This document shows, piece by piece, positions 26,761-35,418 of a DNA stretch of 64,000 nucleotides; positions within the stretch are counted from its first letter, which is position 1, and every line of letters starts with the position of its first letter. The position numbers and the translations under genes are program-made. This stretch comes from JAFMKE01 sp037624485 (lineage in GTDB: Bacteria > Bacteroidota > Bacteroidia > Chitinophagales > UBA8649). The notes under the pieces were generated by a model. That model saw only the letters and a program-made list of their open reading frames with translations, searched no databases and was not told where the DNA came from. The stretch lies in the NCBI GenBank assembly GCA_037624485.1, contig JASJJC010000015.1, positions 1 to 64,000 on the forward strand, written 5' to 3'.

Positions 26761-27403
26761 TGTTTTAAAAAAGACTGCCGGATTTTATTTACCTTTTATT
26801 TTGTTTATCGGAATAGGTGGGGTGCATTTAGCTTTTAATTATTCAGATGGGCTATGGGTGCTATGGTTTTGTGAGCATTTCGATATCACCCGATATGAAA
26901 TGTTTTCATGGTTCACATTACTTGGAGAACCTCAAGTTTTAATTCCATTGGCGTTAATTTTCTTTTTGTTTAATTTTGGTCGAGGTGTTTTCGTGGTTTC
27001 AACTTGGTTTATTGCCTCTGCAGTTACCATTATTTTGAAGGGTATTATCGCTAACCATAGACCAGCATATTACTTTGAAGACATTTTCATTTCCTGTGCA
27101 GGGGAATTATCGCTGTGGTATAATTTGAGTACGCCTTCGGGGCATACGACGGCGGCATTTGCGTTTTTTGCGGCTTTGGCCATTACGACTAAAAATAAAG
27201 GGGTACAGCTTGTTTTTCTTCTTGTAGCTCTGCTCGCGGGCCTGAGCCGATTAGTACTATTTATGCATTACTTTTATGATGTTTACTTCGGAGCTATTAT
27301 AGGTGCCGCATGTGCGCTAATTGTATGGTGGTGCTTAAATAATAACGACCGGTTGAAGTTCGTCCTGTGGAAAAATAATACATATCGAGATCTTAGAAAA
27401 TGA
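26753..27403 (+). CDS. PAP2-family phosphatase
   Basis: PAP2 enzymes remove phosphate from lipid phosphates, including undecaprenyl pyrophosphate and lipid A. The 216-residue membrane protein shows the three motifs: KGIIANHRP, PSGH (TPSGHTTA) and SRLVLFMHYFYD. About six hydrophobic helices surround them. The start is GTG at 26753, overlapping the last codons of the LptF/G gene by 8 bases. A longer ATG frame from 26687 would overlap it by 74 bases. It overlaps the GT39 gene by 4 bases (ATGA), so these are translationally coupled. Confidence 0.85.
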   Translation: MISVLKKTAGFYLPFILFIGIGGVHLAFNYSDGLWVLWFCEHFDITRYEMFSWFTLLGEPQVLIPLALIFFLFNFGRGVFVVSTWFIASAVTIILKGIIANHRPAYYFEDIFISCAGELSLWYNLSTPSGHTTAAFAFFAALAITTKNKGVQLVFLLVALLAGLSRLVLFMHYFYDVYFGAIIGAACALIVWWCLNNNDRLKFVLWKNNTYRDLRK

Positions 27404-29064
27404 AATGGCTAGATAAAATACCGTATAAATTATTGCTTGTATTGATTGGGGCGTTACTGTTTATCCCTTTCTTAGGCAATGTTCCATTATTTGATTGGGA
27501 CGAAATCAATTTTGCAGAGTCCGCGCGAGAAATGCTAATTTCTGGTAATTATCTTCAAATTCAAATCGATTATCAAGCATTTGCTGAGAAACCACCATTT
27601 TTTATTTGGTTGCAGGTGATTAGTATGAAGTTTTTTGGTGTTAATGAGTTTGCTGCAAGGCTACCTAATGCGCTTATCGGTATTGTTACCATGCTCACTT
27701 TGCTTGCTATTGGTAAGCGAGTTAAAGACAAGTATTTTGGAGCACTTTGGGCGCTTGTATATGTTTCTTCTTTCTTGCCTCATTTCTACTTCAAATCGGC
27801 TTTAATAGACCCTGTATTCAATCTCTTTATTTTTACAGGAATTTATTTCGCAAGTAAATTAACTGAGAATGATGAATTTACTGCTAAAAAGAGACGAAGA
27901 AAAATTCGGAATAAAGCGGTGTTCTATGCAGGCTTATTCATCGGTTTGGCAGTTCTTACCAAAGGTCCAGTGGGATTGATTCTTTTTTCTTTGACCTATC
28001 TCATGCTTTTTACTTTAAGTCGTTTTAAGCGATTAAATAATCTGTGGGAGATGGTTTATTTCGGGATAATTTGTTTGGCAACGATTTCTGTTTGGTATGG
28101 ATTGGAGTGGTATGTTCATGGACCTGCTTTCATGGATGGGTTTTTGCAACGGCACATCGATTTACTTACAACAGCTGATGCGGGTCACGGTGGTCCATTT
28201 TTTTACCATTTCTTGGTTTTGTTGTTCGGCTGCTTTCCAGCTTCTGTTTTTATGTTTGGTGCTTTAAAGAAGCATGATTTTGCCACTCACTTGTTGCAAA
28301 ATTTTCAAAAATGGATGCTAAGCTTACTAATAGTGATTTTACTCGTGTTTAGTTTGGTACAAACGAAGGTTATCCATTACTCTTCTCTGGCTTATTTCCC
28401 GATTACATTTTTTGCTACATACTTTATCTATTACTTGCTGGAAGGGGAAAGAAAGTGGCGATGGTATCATGCTACATTATTTTTGTTTATTGGGGTTGTC
28501 TGGGGGGCAGCTATTGCCCTTGTACCGGTGCTAGGGCTTAATACGGATGTAATTGTAGGGATGATAAACGGAAAGGACCCTTTCGCTATTGCAAATCTTA
28601 AAGCACAGGTTTATTGGTCGTATTACGATACGATTTATGGGCTGAGTTACATTTTCGTATTAATTTTTGCAGGGGTAATGTTTGCATTAAGGAATTTGCG
28701 AATAGGAGTCGCTACGTTGTTTATAAGTTCTTGTATGCTCATTCAATTGGTGGTAATTTTGTTTACACCTCGAATTGAGAAATATACGCAAGATGCGGCG
28801 ATAGAATTCTACAAAGAGAAGGCAGTTGAAGAGTGTTATATTCAGACTTTGGGATTTAAAAGTTACGCACCCTTGTTTTATGGGGAGAAATCTCATGATT
28901 TAAAACCTCTTTCAACAGAAACCTTGTTAAATGAATACGTTAAGGAGGCTGTTTATTTTGTTTCTAAAATAGATCGAAAAGATGAGTATTTGGAAATGTA
29001 TCCTCAATTGGAGCTTTTAAGAGAGAAAAATGGCTTTGTTTTTTATCGTAAACGAGTCTATTAA
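27400..29064 (+). CDS. GT39/ArnT-like membrane glycosyltransferase
   Basis: GT39/ArnT-type enzymes transfer sugars from polyprenyl-phosphate donors to lipid A, proteins or glycans on the periplasmic side. The 554-residue protein has the conserved first loop DWDEINFAESAREM (about 30-43), with the Asp-Glu catalytic pair, 10-13 transmembrane helices and a C-terminal soluble segment. Together with LptF/G and PAP2 upstream, a role in envelope lipid or glycan modification is likely. Donor and acceptor are not predictable. Confidence 0.82.
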   Translation: MKWLDKIPYKLLLVLIGALLFIPFLGNVPLFDWDEINFAESAREMLISGNYLQIQIDYQAFAEKPPFFIWLQVISMKFFGVNEFAARLPNALIGIVTMLTLLAIGKRVKDKYFGALWALVYVSSFLPHFYFKSALIDPVFNLFIFTGIYFASKLTENDEFTAKKRRRKIRNKAVFYAGLFIGLAVLTKGPVGLILFSLTYLMLFTLSRFKRLNNLWEMVYFGIICLATISVWYGLEWYVHGPAFMDGFLQRHIDLLTTADAGHGGPFFYHFLVLLFGCFPASVFMFGALKKHDFATHLLQNFQKWMLSLLIVILLVFSLVQTKVIHYSSLAYFPITFFATYFIYYLLEGERKWRWYHATLFLFIGVVWGAAIALVPVLGLNTDVIVGMINGKDPFAIANLKAQVYWSYYDTIYGLSYIFVLIFAGVMFALRNLRIGVATLFISSCMLIQLVVILFTPRIEKYTQDAAIEFYKEKAVEECYIQTLGFKSYAPLFYGEKSHDLKPLSTETLLNEYVKEAVYFVSKIDRKDEYLEMYPQLELLREKNGFVFYRKRVY

Positions 29065-29184
29065 TGTTTAGCATTGGTGGGTATCGGGAGTAGTTTGATG
29101 AAGGATTTGAAATGGGAATATTTTTGAGTGTGATAAACTCGCAATTTTTTCAAGAAAACATTTTCCTTTTAAAAATAAAACATT

Positions 29185-29192
29185 TACCTTTG
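29185..29192 (+). promoter_or_regulatory. -7 box of rplU-rpmA
   Basis: TACCTTTG, a perfect box, 20 bases before ATG 29213. No convincing -33 element. The short leader leaves little room for the usual L21 autoregulatory structure. Confidence 0.6.
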
Positions 29193-29212
29193 CAAGCCAA
29201 AATTAAAGAGAA

Positions 29213-29518
29213 ATGTACGCAATAGTAGAAATAGCTGGACAACAATTTAAAGTAGAAGAAGGTAAGCAAATATTTGTTCACCGTCTTGAAGGTAATGAAG
29301 GCGATAAGGTTGAATTTAACCAAGTTTTGTTCAAAGCTGACGGTGATAAAGTAAGTGTAGGTACGCCGACATTGAAATCAAAGGTTTCTGCGAAGATTGT
29401 AGAACATTTGAAAGGCGATAAAGTAATCGTTTTCAAAAAGAAAAGAAGAAAAGGATATAAAGTGAAAAACGGTCATAGACAATATTTGACCAAAGTAGCT
29501 ATTGAAAAAATTTCGTAA
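29213..29518 (+). CDS. rplU: 50S ribosomal protein L21
   Basis: Normal length (101 residues) and family motifs: IVEIAGQQFKVEEG at the start, KKRRKGYKVKNGHRQ near the end. L21 binds 23S rRNA in the large subunit. It is followed after 22 bases by rpmA, the conserved pair, and probably cotranscribed. Confidence 0.95.
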   Translation: MYAIVEIAGQQFKVEEGKQIFVHRLEGNEGDKVEFNQVLFKADGDKVSVGTPTLKSKVSAKIVEHLKGDKVIVFKKKRRKGYKVKNGHRQYLTKVAIEKIS

Positions 29519-29540
29519 GAAAAATAAAAAATAAAAAAAA

Positions 29541-29975
29541 ATGGCTCACAAGAAAGGTCAAGGTAGTTCTAGGAACGGACGTGAATCGGAAAGTAAGAGA
29601 TTAGGAGTGAAATTGTTTGGAGGTCAAACAGCTATTCCTGGGAATATATTAGTCCGTCAAAGAGGAACGAAATTCCATGCGGGTACCGGAGTGGGTATGG
29701 GGAAAGATCACACTTTGTTCGCAAAAGATGTTGGTTTAGTTACCTTTTCTACCAAGAAAGGAAACAGGAGATATATTTCTGTACTTCCTGTTCAATCAGA
29801 AGCAGTTGTTAAGGAAGTTGTAAAGAAAAAAGCAGCACCTAAGAAAATTGAAAAAGTAGAAGCAGCACCTAAGAAAGCACCTGCTGCCAAGAAAGTGGCT
29901 GCTCCAAAGGCTGAGAAAGCGCCTGCTGCCAAGAAAGCACCTGCTGCCAAGAAAGCCAAGAAAGGTGATGAGTAG
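29541..29975 (+). CDS. rpmA: 50S ribosomal protein L27 with long Lys/Ala/Pro tail
   Basis: L27 lies near the peptidyl transferase centre. The first 85 or so residues are ordinary, beginning MAHKKGQGSSRNGRESES; the N-terminus has no cleaved leader like that seen in Firmicutes. The protein then continues for about 55 residues of Lys/Ala/Pro repeats (KKAPAAKK, APKAEKAP). The tail is probably disordered and binds RNA. Some Bacteroidota L21/L27 proteins have such tails followed by a helix-hairpin-helix; here only the tail remains, and a hairpin module sits on S1 at the window's end. Confidence 0.93.
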   Translation: MAHKKGQGSSRNGRESESKRLGVKLFGGQTAIPGNILVRQRGTKFHAGTGVGMGKDHTLFAKDVGLVTFSTKKGNRRYISVLPVQSEAVVKEVVKKKAAPKKIEKVEAAPKKAPAAKKVAAPKAEKAPAAKKAPAAKKAKKGDE

Positions 29976-30054
29976 ATAATATTGAATGGATAGGATCTGG
30001 CTTTAAAAGAGATTTAATGCCTAATTCTTACAATCAAATTTTATAGATTAAAAT

Positions 30055-30085
30055 AAAGGCTCTTGATAGGAGCCTTTTACTTTTT
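30055..30085 (+). terminator. terminator of rplU-rpmA
   Basis: AAAGGCTC (30055-30062) and GAGCCTTT (30070-30077) form a perfect 8-pair stem with a 7-base loop, followed by a T-rich run. It ends 3 bases before the ruvX start, so ruvX has either its own start or partial read-through. Confidence 0.8.
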
Positions 30086-30087
30086 AT

Positions 30088-30504
30088 ATGAGTAGAATAT
30101 TAGCTATAGATTATGGTAAACGTCGAGTTGGTGTAGCTGTGACAGATCCCTTGCAAATCATTTGTACGGGGCTTCCTACGGTCCCAAATAAGGAAATATT
30201 TACGTTTATAAAGAACTATTTGGCTAGCGAAGAAGTTGAATCCTTTGTGATTGGTGAGTCTAAGAACTTGGATAATACCAAATCACAAGTAGCAGATGAC
30301 ATAGAATCATTTGCAAAAAAGTTAGAGAAACAATACCCTCACATACCTATTCATTGGGTCGATGAAAGATTTACATCCAAAATGGCTAAACAAAGTATGT
30401 TGATGAGTGGAATGAAAAAGAAAAAGAGAAGGCAAAAAGAGATTGTAGACGAAATTAGTGCTACAATAATTCTTCAAACTTACTTGGAAAAAACGCAGTT
30501 ATGA
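30088..30504 (+). CDS. ruvX: RuvX/YqgF, Holliday junction resolvase-like, pre-16S rRNA nuclease
   Basis: The 138-residue protein has the RNase H-fold motifs ILAIDYGKRRVGVAVTDP at the start and VDERFTS near residues 90-96, with Asp6 and Glu92 or so as metal ligands. YqgF/RuvX has been linked to 16S rRNA 5' end maturation and Holliday junction work. It overlaps def by 4 bases (ATGA) and immediately follows the terminator. Confidence 0.92.
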   Translation: MSRILAIDYGKRRVGVAVTDPLQIICTGLPTVPNKEIFTFIKNYLASEEVESFVIGESKNLDNTKSQVADDIESFAKKLEKQYPHIPIHWVDERFTSKMAKQSMLMSGMKKKKRRQKEIVDEISATIILQTYLEKTQL

Positions 30505-31064
30505 TATTACCTATAATCGCTTATGGAGATCCTGTTTTAAAGCGAATCGCTGATGAAATTGACGCAGACTACCCTGGATTACAAGAATTGATTAGCCATA
30601 TGGAAGAAAGTATGGAACATGCTAGTGGTGTTGGACTCGCAGCTCCACAAATTGGTAAATCTATTCGACTTTTTTTGGTTGATAGTACCTTAATGATGGA
30701 CGAAGGGGAAGAGGAGAATGGCATACAAGAAGTATTTATCAACGCTGAAATAATAGAGGAAAAAGGAGAAGAATGGGCCTTTGAGGAGGGTTGCTTGAGC
30801 ATTCCTGACATTCGAGAAGATATCTTACGTAAAGACACTATTACCATCAAATATTTTGACAAGGAGTTTAAAGAACATACAAAGACCTTTGATGGGCTCA
30901 CCGCTCGGGTTATTCAACATGAATATGACCATATCGAAGGGGTATTGTTCGTGGATTATCTGAAGCCCTTAAAAAAGAAGTTACTCCAAAAAAGACTAAG
31001 AAGAATTAGTGAGGGGAAAATTAGTGTAAAGTATAGAATGCGATTTCCGAAGCTTGCTCGTTAG
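30501..31064 (+). CDS. def: peptide deformylase
   Basis: Deformylase removes the formyl group from nascent proteins. Motif 1 is GVGLAAPQIG (43-52), motif 2 EGCLSIP with Cys98, and motif 3 QHEYDH with His140, Glu141 and His144. These coordinate the metal and catalyse the reaction. At 187 residues the length is standard. It overlaps ruvX by 4 bases and converges with pdxA. Confidence 0.95.
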   Translation: MILPIIAYGDPVLKRIADEIDADYPGLQELISHMEESMEHASGVGLAAPQIGKSIRLFLVDSTLMMDEGEEENGIQEVFINAEIIEEKGEEWAFEEGCLSIPDIREDILRKDTITIKYFDKEFKEHTKTFDGLTARVIQHEYDHIEGVLFVDYLKPLKKKLLQKRLRRISEGKISVKYRMRFPKLAR

Positions 31065-31068
31065 AGAT

Positions 31069-32139
31069 TTAATCCATTTTACGGGCCTTATACCGCTTTT
31101 TACTTTTCTTCAGCTTATCTGCGGTAATCTCCGTGTATTCAGATCTGTTTTTAAAGATATCTATAGCTGCAAATAAAGCATTGCGCATGGATCGCTCAGA
31201 TGCTAAGTTTTTACCTGCGATATCATAAGCTGTGCCATGGTCAGGAGATGTTCGTACCAAGTCTATCCCACCTGTATAATTGACTCCATCATCAAAGGTA
31301 AGTGCTTTAAACGGAGCTAAACCCTGATCGTGATAAATAGCTAATATAGCATCAAAGTTTTTGTAGTTTCCTGACCCAAATAAGCCATCAGCAGCATAGG
31401 GTCCTAATGCTAAAATCCCATTCCTGTAACTTTGATTAATAGCAGGAATAAGTATTTCTAATTCCTCAGAACCAATAAGTCCTTTATCTCCAGCATGCGG
31501 ATTTAATGATAAAACAGCAATCTTGGGTTTGTTGATAAAGAAGTCTTTAATAAGGGATTTATTTAGTTGCTCAATTTTATTCTGCACAATGATTTTTGTC
31601 AATTTACTAGAAATCTCATTTACAGGTATATGGTTAGTCACTAAGCCTAGTCGTAGGTTTTCCGCAAATAAAATCATAATACTATCCTCTGCACCTGTGA
31701 ATGCTGCAATGTATTCCGTATGGCCTGAAAACTTGCCTTCTGCTGCCTTTGCTACTGTACTTTTGTTAATCGGAGCCGTGAGAATCGCATCTATTTTTCC
31801 ATCTTTCCAATCAACCAATGCCTTGTCTATTGCATTTAATGCATATTGACCCGCAATTTCTGTTTCCTCGCCAACTTCAATGACGGGTATTTCATCAATA
31901 GTACTAACTACATTTGTCTGCTTTTCCATAAGCTTAGACCAATCGGTGAGTTTGCTATATCTAAATTTAGTGTTGTCTAATAACTTCTTGTAATGTGATA
32001 AAACTCTTGTAGATCCATAGACCACGGGTGTGCAATATTGGTAAATCTTTTCATTCGAGAGCATTTTAATAATAATCTCTGGACCTACACCATTAATGTC
32101 TCCGATCGTTATCCCTATTTTTGGTTTTATATCTTGCAT
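31069..32139 (-). CDS. pdxA: 4-hydroxythreonine-4-phosphate dehydrogenase
   Basis: PdxA oxidises 4-phosphohydroxythreonine in pyridoxal phosphate synthesis. The 356-residue protein begins with the family start GITIGDINGVGPEIIIK and has the metal-site segments GHTEYIA (about 142-148), NPHAGDKG (about 213-220) and HDQGLAPFK. The ATG overlaps the stop of pepA by one base (TAATG). It is the second gene of a pepA-pdxA operon. No other pyridoxine gene is nearby. Confidence 0.92.
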   Translation of the reverse strand: MQDIKPKIGITIGDINGVGPEIIIKMLSNEKIYQYCTPVVYGSTRVLSHYKKLLDNTKFRYSKLTDWSKLMEKQTNVVSTIDEIPVIEVGEETEIAGQYALNAIDKALVDWKDGKIDAILTAPINKSTVAKAAEGKFSGHTEYIAAFTGAEDSIMILFAENLRLGLVTNHIPVNEISSKLTKIIVQNKIEQLNKSLIKDFFINKPKIAVLSLNPHAGDKGLIGSEELEILIPAINQSYRNGILALGPYAADGLFGSGNYKNFDAILAIYHDQGLAPFKALTFDDGVNYTGGIDLVRTSPDHGTAYDIAGKNLASERSMRNALFAAIDIFKNRSEYTEITADKLKKSKKRYKARKMD

Positions 32140-33533
32140 TAGTTCTTGGTTCTATTCTTAATGAAATTGTAAAGTAAACGAACTCCTACTCCTGTTCCAT
32201 TTTTTCCTCTGTAAGAGTCTGGAGATTTCAAAAATGCAGCTCCTGCAATATCAATATGCATCCATGGATAGTCAACGAAGTGCTGTAAAAACATTCCAGC
32301 GGTTGTTTGACCAGCAAAGGCTCCTCCAAGGTTGTTGATGTCTGCTATTTCAGATTTAAGCATTGTCTCGTATTCTTCCCACATCGGAAACTCAACTAAA
32401 CGTTCATGAACAGCTTCACCGCTTTGTTTTAACTGATTTTTCAAGGTATCTGAGGCGTTGCCCATGCAAGCTACTCCGGCAGGGCCTATTGCTCTGGCTG
32501 CTGCCCCTGTTAAGGTGGCCAAGTCAATTACGAATTCAGGTTTCAGTTTTTTTGCATAGTGCAAGGCATCAGCTAGCACTAACCTGCCTTCGGCATCCGT
32601 ATTTAAAACCTCGACCGTTTTTCCACTATACATAGTAAGTACATCTCCAGGTGCAATTGCATCTAAGCCTGGACGATTATCTGTAGCAGGTATCAAACCG
32701 ATAACATGTATCGGTAGGTTTTGTCCAGCAATGGCGCAGAATGCACCAACAACAGCAGCAGAACCACCCATGTCGCTCTTCATCATATCCATGCTGTTGG
32801 CCGTAGGCTTGAGGCTTAGTCCTCCTGTATCATACATGACTCCTTTACCTACAAGGACAATTGGCTGACTATTAACAGCCTTGCTTGATTTGTATTCAAG
32901 GATGTTAAATGTCGGTTCTTGGATGCTTCCTTTATTCACACCAAGTATTCCTCCCATTTTTTCTTTTACAATTCGCTCTTTTTCCCAAACTTTTAAATTA
33001 AACCCATATTGTTTACCTAAGCGCTTGATTTCTTTCGAATATTGTTGGGCATTCAGGAAACTATGCGGCTCATTAACCAAAGTTCGCGCAATGCATGTTG
33101 ATGCTATAATGTTGACTAATTCATTCATATCAGCTTTCGCGATATCAGTTGTGTGAAGGTTTATCTTTTTTGCTATTTTTTTGGCTTTGTATTTTTCAAA
33201 TGCATACGAAGAGAGTCCAATACCCTCTATAAAAGCGAAAAGTCCTTCCTTACTCGCTGTAGAGTTTATATTCCAATTTTGGAGGGCTAATCCACTTGCT
33301 AATTTGTATAACTGCTCACCACTTTTTCTGCACTTTTCCAATTGCTCTTCAGCTTTCACAATTACCGTTGTACCCTTTTCATTAGTAAAGTGAAAGAAGT
33401 TTTTATCCTTGGCTGATTTAATCGCTTTTACTTGATATGCATCTAGATTATTTTTTGCTTTCAGGTTTGAAAGAAAATAAATAGTGTTCGCCGTTTTACT
33501 GTCTAATTTGTTGCTAATGCTAAAATGTTCCAT
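32139..33533 (-). CDS. pepA: leucyl aminopeptidase, M17 family
   Basis: The 464-residue protein is a cytoplasmic zinc or manganese aminopeptidase. The C-terminal catalytic domain has VGKGVMYDTGGLSLKPT and NTDAEGRLVLADAL, the M17 metal and catalytic motifs. The start is ATG 33533. An in-frame GTG at 33575 lies upstream of a perfect promoter box (33554-33561) and is thus not transcribed from it. The gene is divergent from rsmA. Confidence 0.9.
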   Translation of the reverse strand: MEHFSISNKLDSKTANTIYFLSNLKAKNNLDAYQVKAIKSAKDKNFFHFTNEKGTTVIVKAEEQLEKCRKSGEQLYKLASGLALQNWNINSTASKEGLFAFIEGIGLSSYAFEKYKAKKIAKKINLHTTDIAKADMNELVNIIASTCIARTLVNEPHSFLNAQQYSKEIKRLGKQYGFNLKVWEKERIVKEKMGGILGVNKGSIQEPTFNILEYKSSKAVNSQPIVLVGKGVMYDTGGLSLKPTANSMDMMKSDMGGSAAVVGAFCAIAGQNLPIHVIGLIPATDNRPGLDAIAPGDVLTMYSGKTVEVLNTDAEGRLVLADALHYAKKLKPEFVIDLATLTGAAARAIGPAGVACMGNASDTLKNQLKQSGEAVHERLVEFPMWEEYETMLKSEIADINNLGGAFAGQTTAGMFLQHFVDYPWMHIDIAGAAFLKSPDSYRGKNGTGVGVRLLYNFIKNRTKN

Positions 33534-33553
33534 AGAAATCCTTAAATAGTCTG

Positions 33554-33561
33554 CAAAAATA
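33554..33561 (-). promoter_or_regulatory. -7 box of pepA-pdxA
   Basis: The minus strand reads TATTTTTG, a perfect TAnnTTTG box, 20 bases before ATG 33533. It determines the pepA start. Confidence 0.65.
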
Positions 33562-33589
33562 GCAATATTTGTCACCTAAATAAGAATAC

Positions 33590-34369
33590 TTGGCAAAACA
33601 TAAGCACATCCATTTAAATAAATCATTAGGGCAACACTTCCTGAAAGACGATTACGTTTTAACCCAAATTTATGAATCTATTTTGGAAAATACGCAGGGT
33701 CTGCCTTTATTGGAAGTTGGGCCAGGTGCCGGTGCATTGAGTGGATATTTACAGGAACAAAAGAAATATAAATTAGTTGAATTTGATTCTCGTTGGGTAA
33801 AGCATTTAAAGGAGGAATACCCTGATTTGCAAGATGAAATTATTCAGGCAGACTTTTTACAAGCCTCTCTTAAAGAATTTTTTGATGAGCCCTTTGCTGT
33901 AGTTGGCAACTTCCCATACAACATATCTTCTCAAATTGTCTTTAAAATCATTGATAACAAAGAAACCGTTCCCGTAATGCTCGGAATGTTTCAAAAAGAG
34001 ATGGCGCGACGAATTTGTGCAAAAGAGGGGAGTAAGGAGTTTGGTATTATAACTGTGCTTACTCAATTATTTTACGAAACTACTTATCTTTTTGACGTGC
34101 CAAGAGAAGCCTTTAATCCTCCTCCAAAAGTGATGAGTGGAGTTATGGTAATGAAAAGAAGAAAAACAGACTTCGCGGTAAACCCTGTATTTTTTAAAAC
34201 TATGGTAAAACTTGCATTTAATCAAAGACGCAAAACCTTGAGAAATAGTTTGAAACAATATATTAATAACGACGAGGTCAAGGCGCTCGAGGTCTTTAAT
34301 CTTCGTCCAGAGCAAGTTTCACTAGACGGTTTGATTAATTTGGCAAACATCTTAGAATTGTATAATTAA
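33590..34369 (+). CDS. rsmA: 16S rRNA (A1518/A1519) dimethyltransferase RsmA/KsgA
   Basis: RsmA dimethylates two adenines near the 3' end of 16S rRNA late in small-subunit assembly. The 259-residue protein has the SLGQHFLKD start motif, EVGPGAGALS motif I and NFPYNISS catalytic motif. The start is TTG at 33590, because no ATG precedes the conserved QHFL segment. Its first base lies only 57 bases from the pepA start, so the promoters overlap the divergent region. It runs into the next gene with a one-base overlap (TAATG). Confidence 0.93.
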   Translation: MAKHKHIHLNKSLGQHFLKDDYVLTQIYESILENTQGLPLLEVGPGAGALSGYLQEQKKYKLVEFDSRWVKHLKEEYPDLQDEIIQADFLQASLKEFFDEPFAVVGNFPYNISSQIVFKIIDNKETVPVMLGMFQKEMARRICAKEGSKEFGIITVLTQLFYETTYLFDVPREAFNPPPKVMSGVMVMKRRKTDFAVNPVFFKTMVKLAFNQRRKTLRNSLKQYINNDEVKALEVFNLRPEQVSLDGLINLANILELYN

Positions 34370-35298
34370 TGAAAGCACTTATCACCGATCATGTGCACCC
34401 GATATTGTTGGAGAAATTTGACAAGGCAGGAATCTCAAGCACCTATTTGCCAAAAATAAACCAAAAAGAAGTGGAGTCGATGATTAAGGACTTTGAAATC
34501 TTGGTTATTAATAGCAAAATAACAATCGAAAAAAACTTTTTGAATAAAGCGACCAGACTTAAAGTCATTGGTCGATTGGGAAGCGGATTGGAAATAATAG
34601 ATTTAAAGGCAGCAGAAAAAAATGGAGTGCTCGTTTTTAATTCTCCAGAGGGGAATCGAGATGCAGTAGCAGAGCATGCCGTCGGTATGTTACTCGCCTT
34701 GTTCAATAATTTAAATCGAGCCCACCGCGATGTGGTCCATTTTAACTGGGACAGAGAAGCAAATAGGGGGGAGGAGTTAATGGGGAAGACGGTTGGAATT
34801 ATTGGCTTTGGAAATACGGGACAAGCCCTAGCAAAAAAAATAAGTGGTTTTGGCGTGGAGACTTTATTTTACGATAAATATGCAACTATGGATAACAACC
34901 ATTTTGCAAGAGGTGTTGGTTTAGATGAGCTTCAAGAAAAAGCAGATATCATTTCCTTTCACGTGCCTTACAATAAAGAAACACATCACTATTTGAATGA
35001 TTCTTTTGTGGATAAGATGAAAAAGGATTTTTACCTGATAAATACTTCAAGAGGAAAAGTTGTTTGCAAGGACGCCTTATTAAAGGCTTTGGGAAGTTCA
35101 AAAATAAAGGGTGCTTGTTTGGATGTTTTTGATAATGAAAATATCCAAAGCTATTCCGTTGAAGAGAAGGCTTATATCAATGCATTTAATCAATCAGGAT
35201 GCGTCATACTCTCTACACATGTTGCGGGATGGACGAGACAATCAAAAATTAGATTAGCTGAAATTTTAAGCCATAAAATTCTTGCAACATTGCCTTAA
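34369..35298 (+). CDS. D-2-hydroxyacid dehydrogenase, phosphoglycerate dehydrogenase-like
   Basis: The 309-residue protein has the two-domain NAD hydroxyacid dehydrogenase fold. The Rossmann motif is GIIGFGNTGQALAKK (about 143-157), the catalytic Arg is in NTSRGKVV (about 224-231), and the catalytic His is in STHVAGWT (about 283-290). It resembles SerA without the C-terminal ACT domain, so it may make phosphohydroxypyruvate or act on another 2-hydroxyacid. It is translationally coupled to rsmA. Confidence 0.82.
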   Translation: MKALITDHVHPILLEKFDKAGISSTYLPKINQKEVESMIKDFEILVINSKITIEKNFLNKATRLKVIGRLGSGLEIIDLKAAEKNGVLVFNSPEGNRDAVAEHAVGMLLALFNNLNRAHRDVVHFNWDREANRGEELMGKTVGIIGFGNTGQALAKKISGFGVETLFYDKYATMDNNHFARGVGLDELQEKADIISFHVPYNKETHHYLNDSFVDKMKKDFYLINTSRGKVVCKDALLKALGSSKIKGACLDVFDNENIQSYSVEEKAYINAFNQSGCVILSTHVAGWTRQSKIRLAEILSHKILATLP

Positions 35299-35355
35299 AA
35301 GTTGTTCTTTATTAGAACTGTTAATAAAACTTAAAAACTTTGACAAATAAATGAG

Positions 35356-35385
35356 TTTTGTTTCTTAGAAATTTATTTAACTTTG
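35356..35385 (+). promoter_or_regulatory. promoter of the TonB receptor operon
   Basis: TTTTG at 35356-35360, 17-base spacer, TAACTTTG at 35378-35385. Leader of about 28 bases to ATG 35419. This is one of the better -33/-7 pairs in the window. Confidence 0.7.
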
Positions 35386-35418
35386 GCGTGTTGTTAAAAT
35401 AATGTTAAACAATTAAAT

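Noticed and set aside
33534..33575. Longer GTG start for pepA
   Set aside because: The promoter box at 33554-33561 is downstream of this start.
35299..35330. GTTCT-AGAAC hairpin after the hydroxyacid dehydrogenase gene as a terminator
   Set aside because: Only five pairs and no T run.
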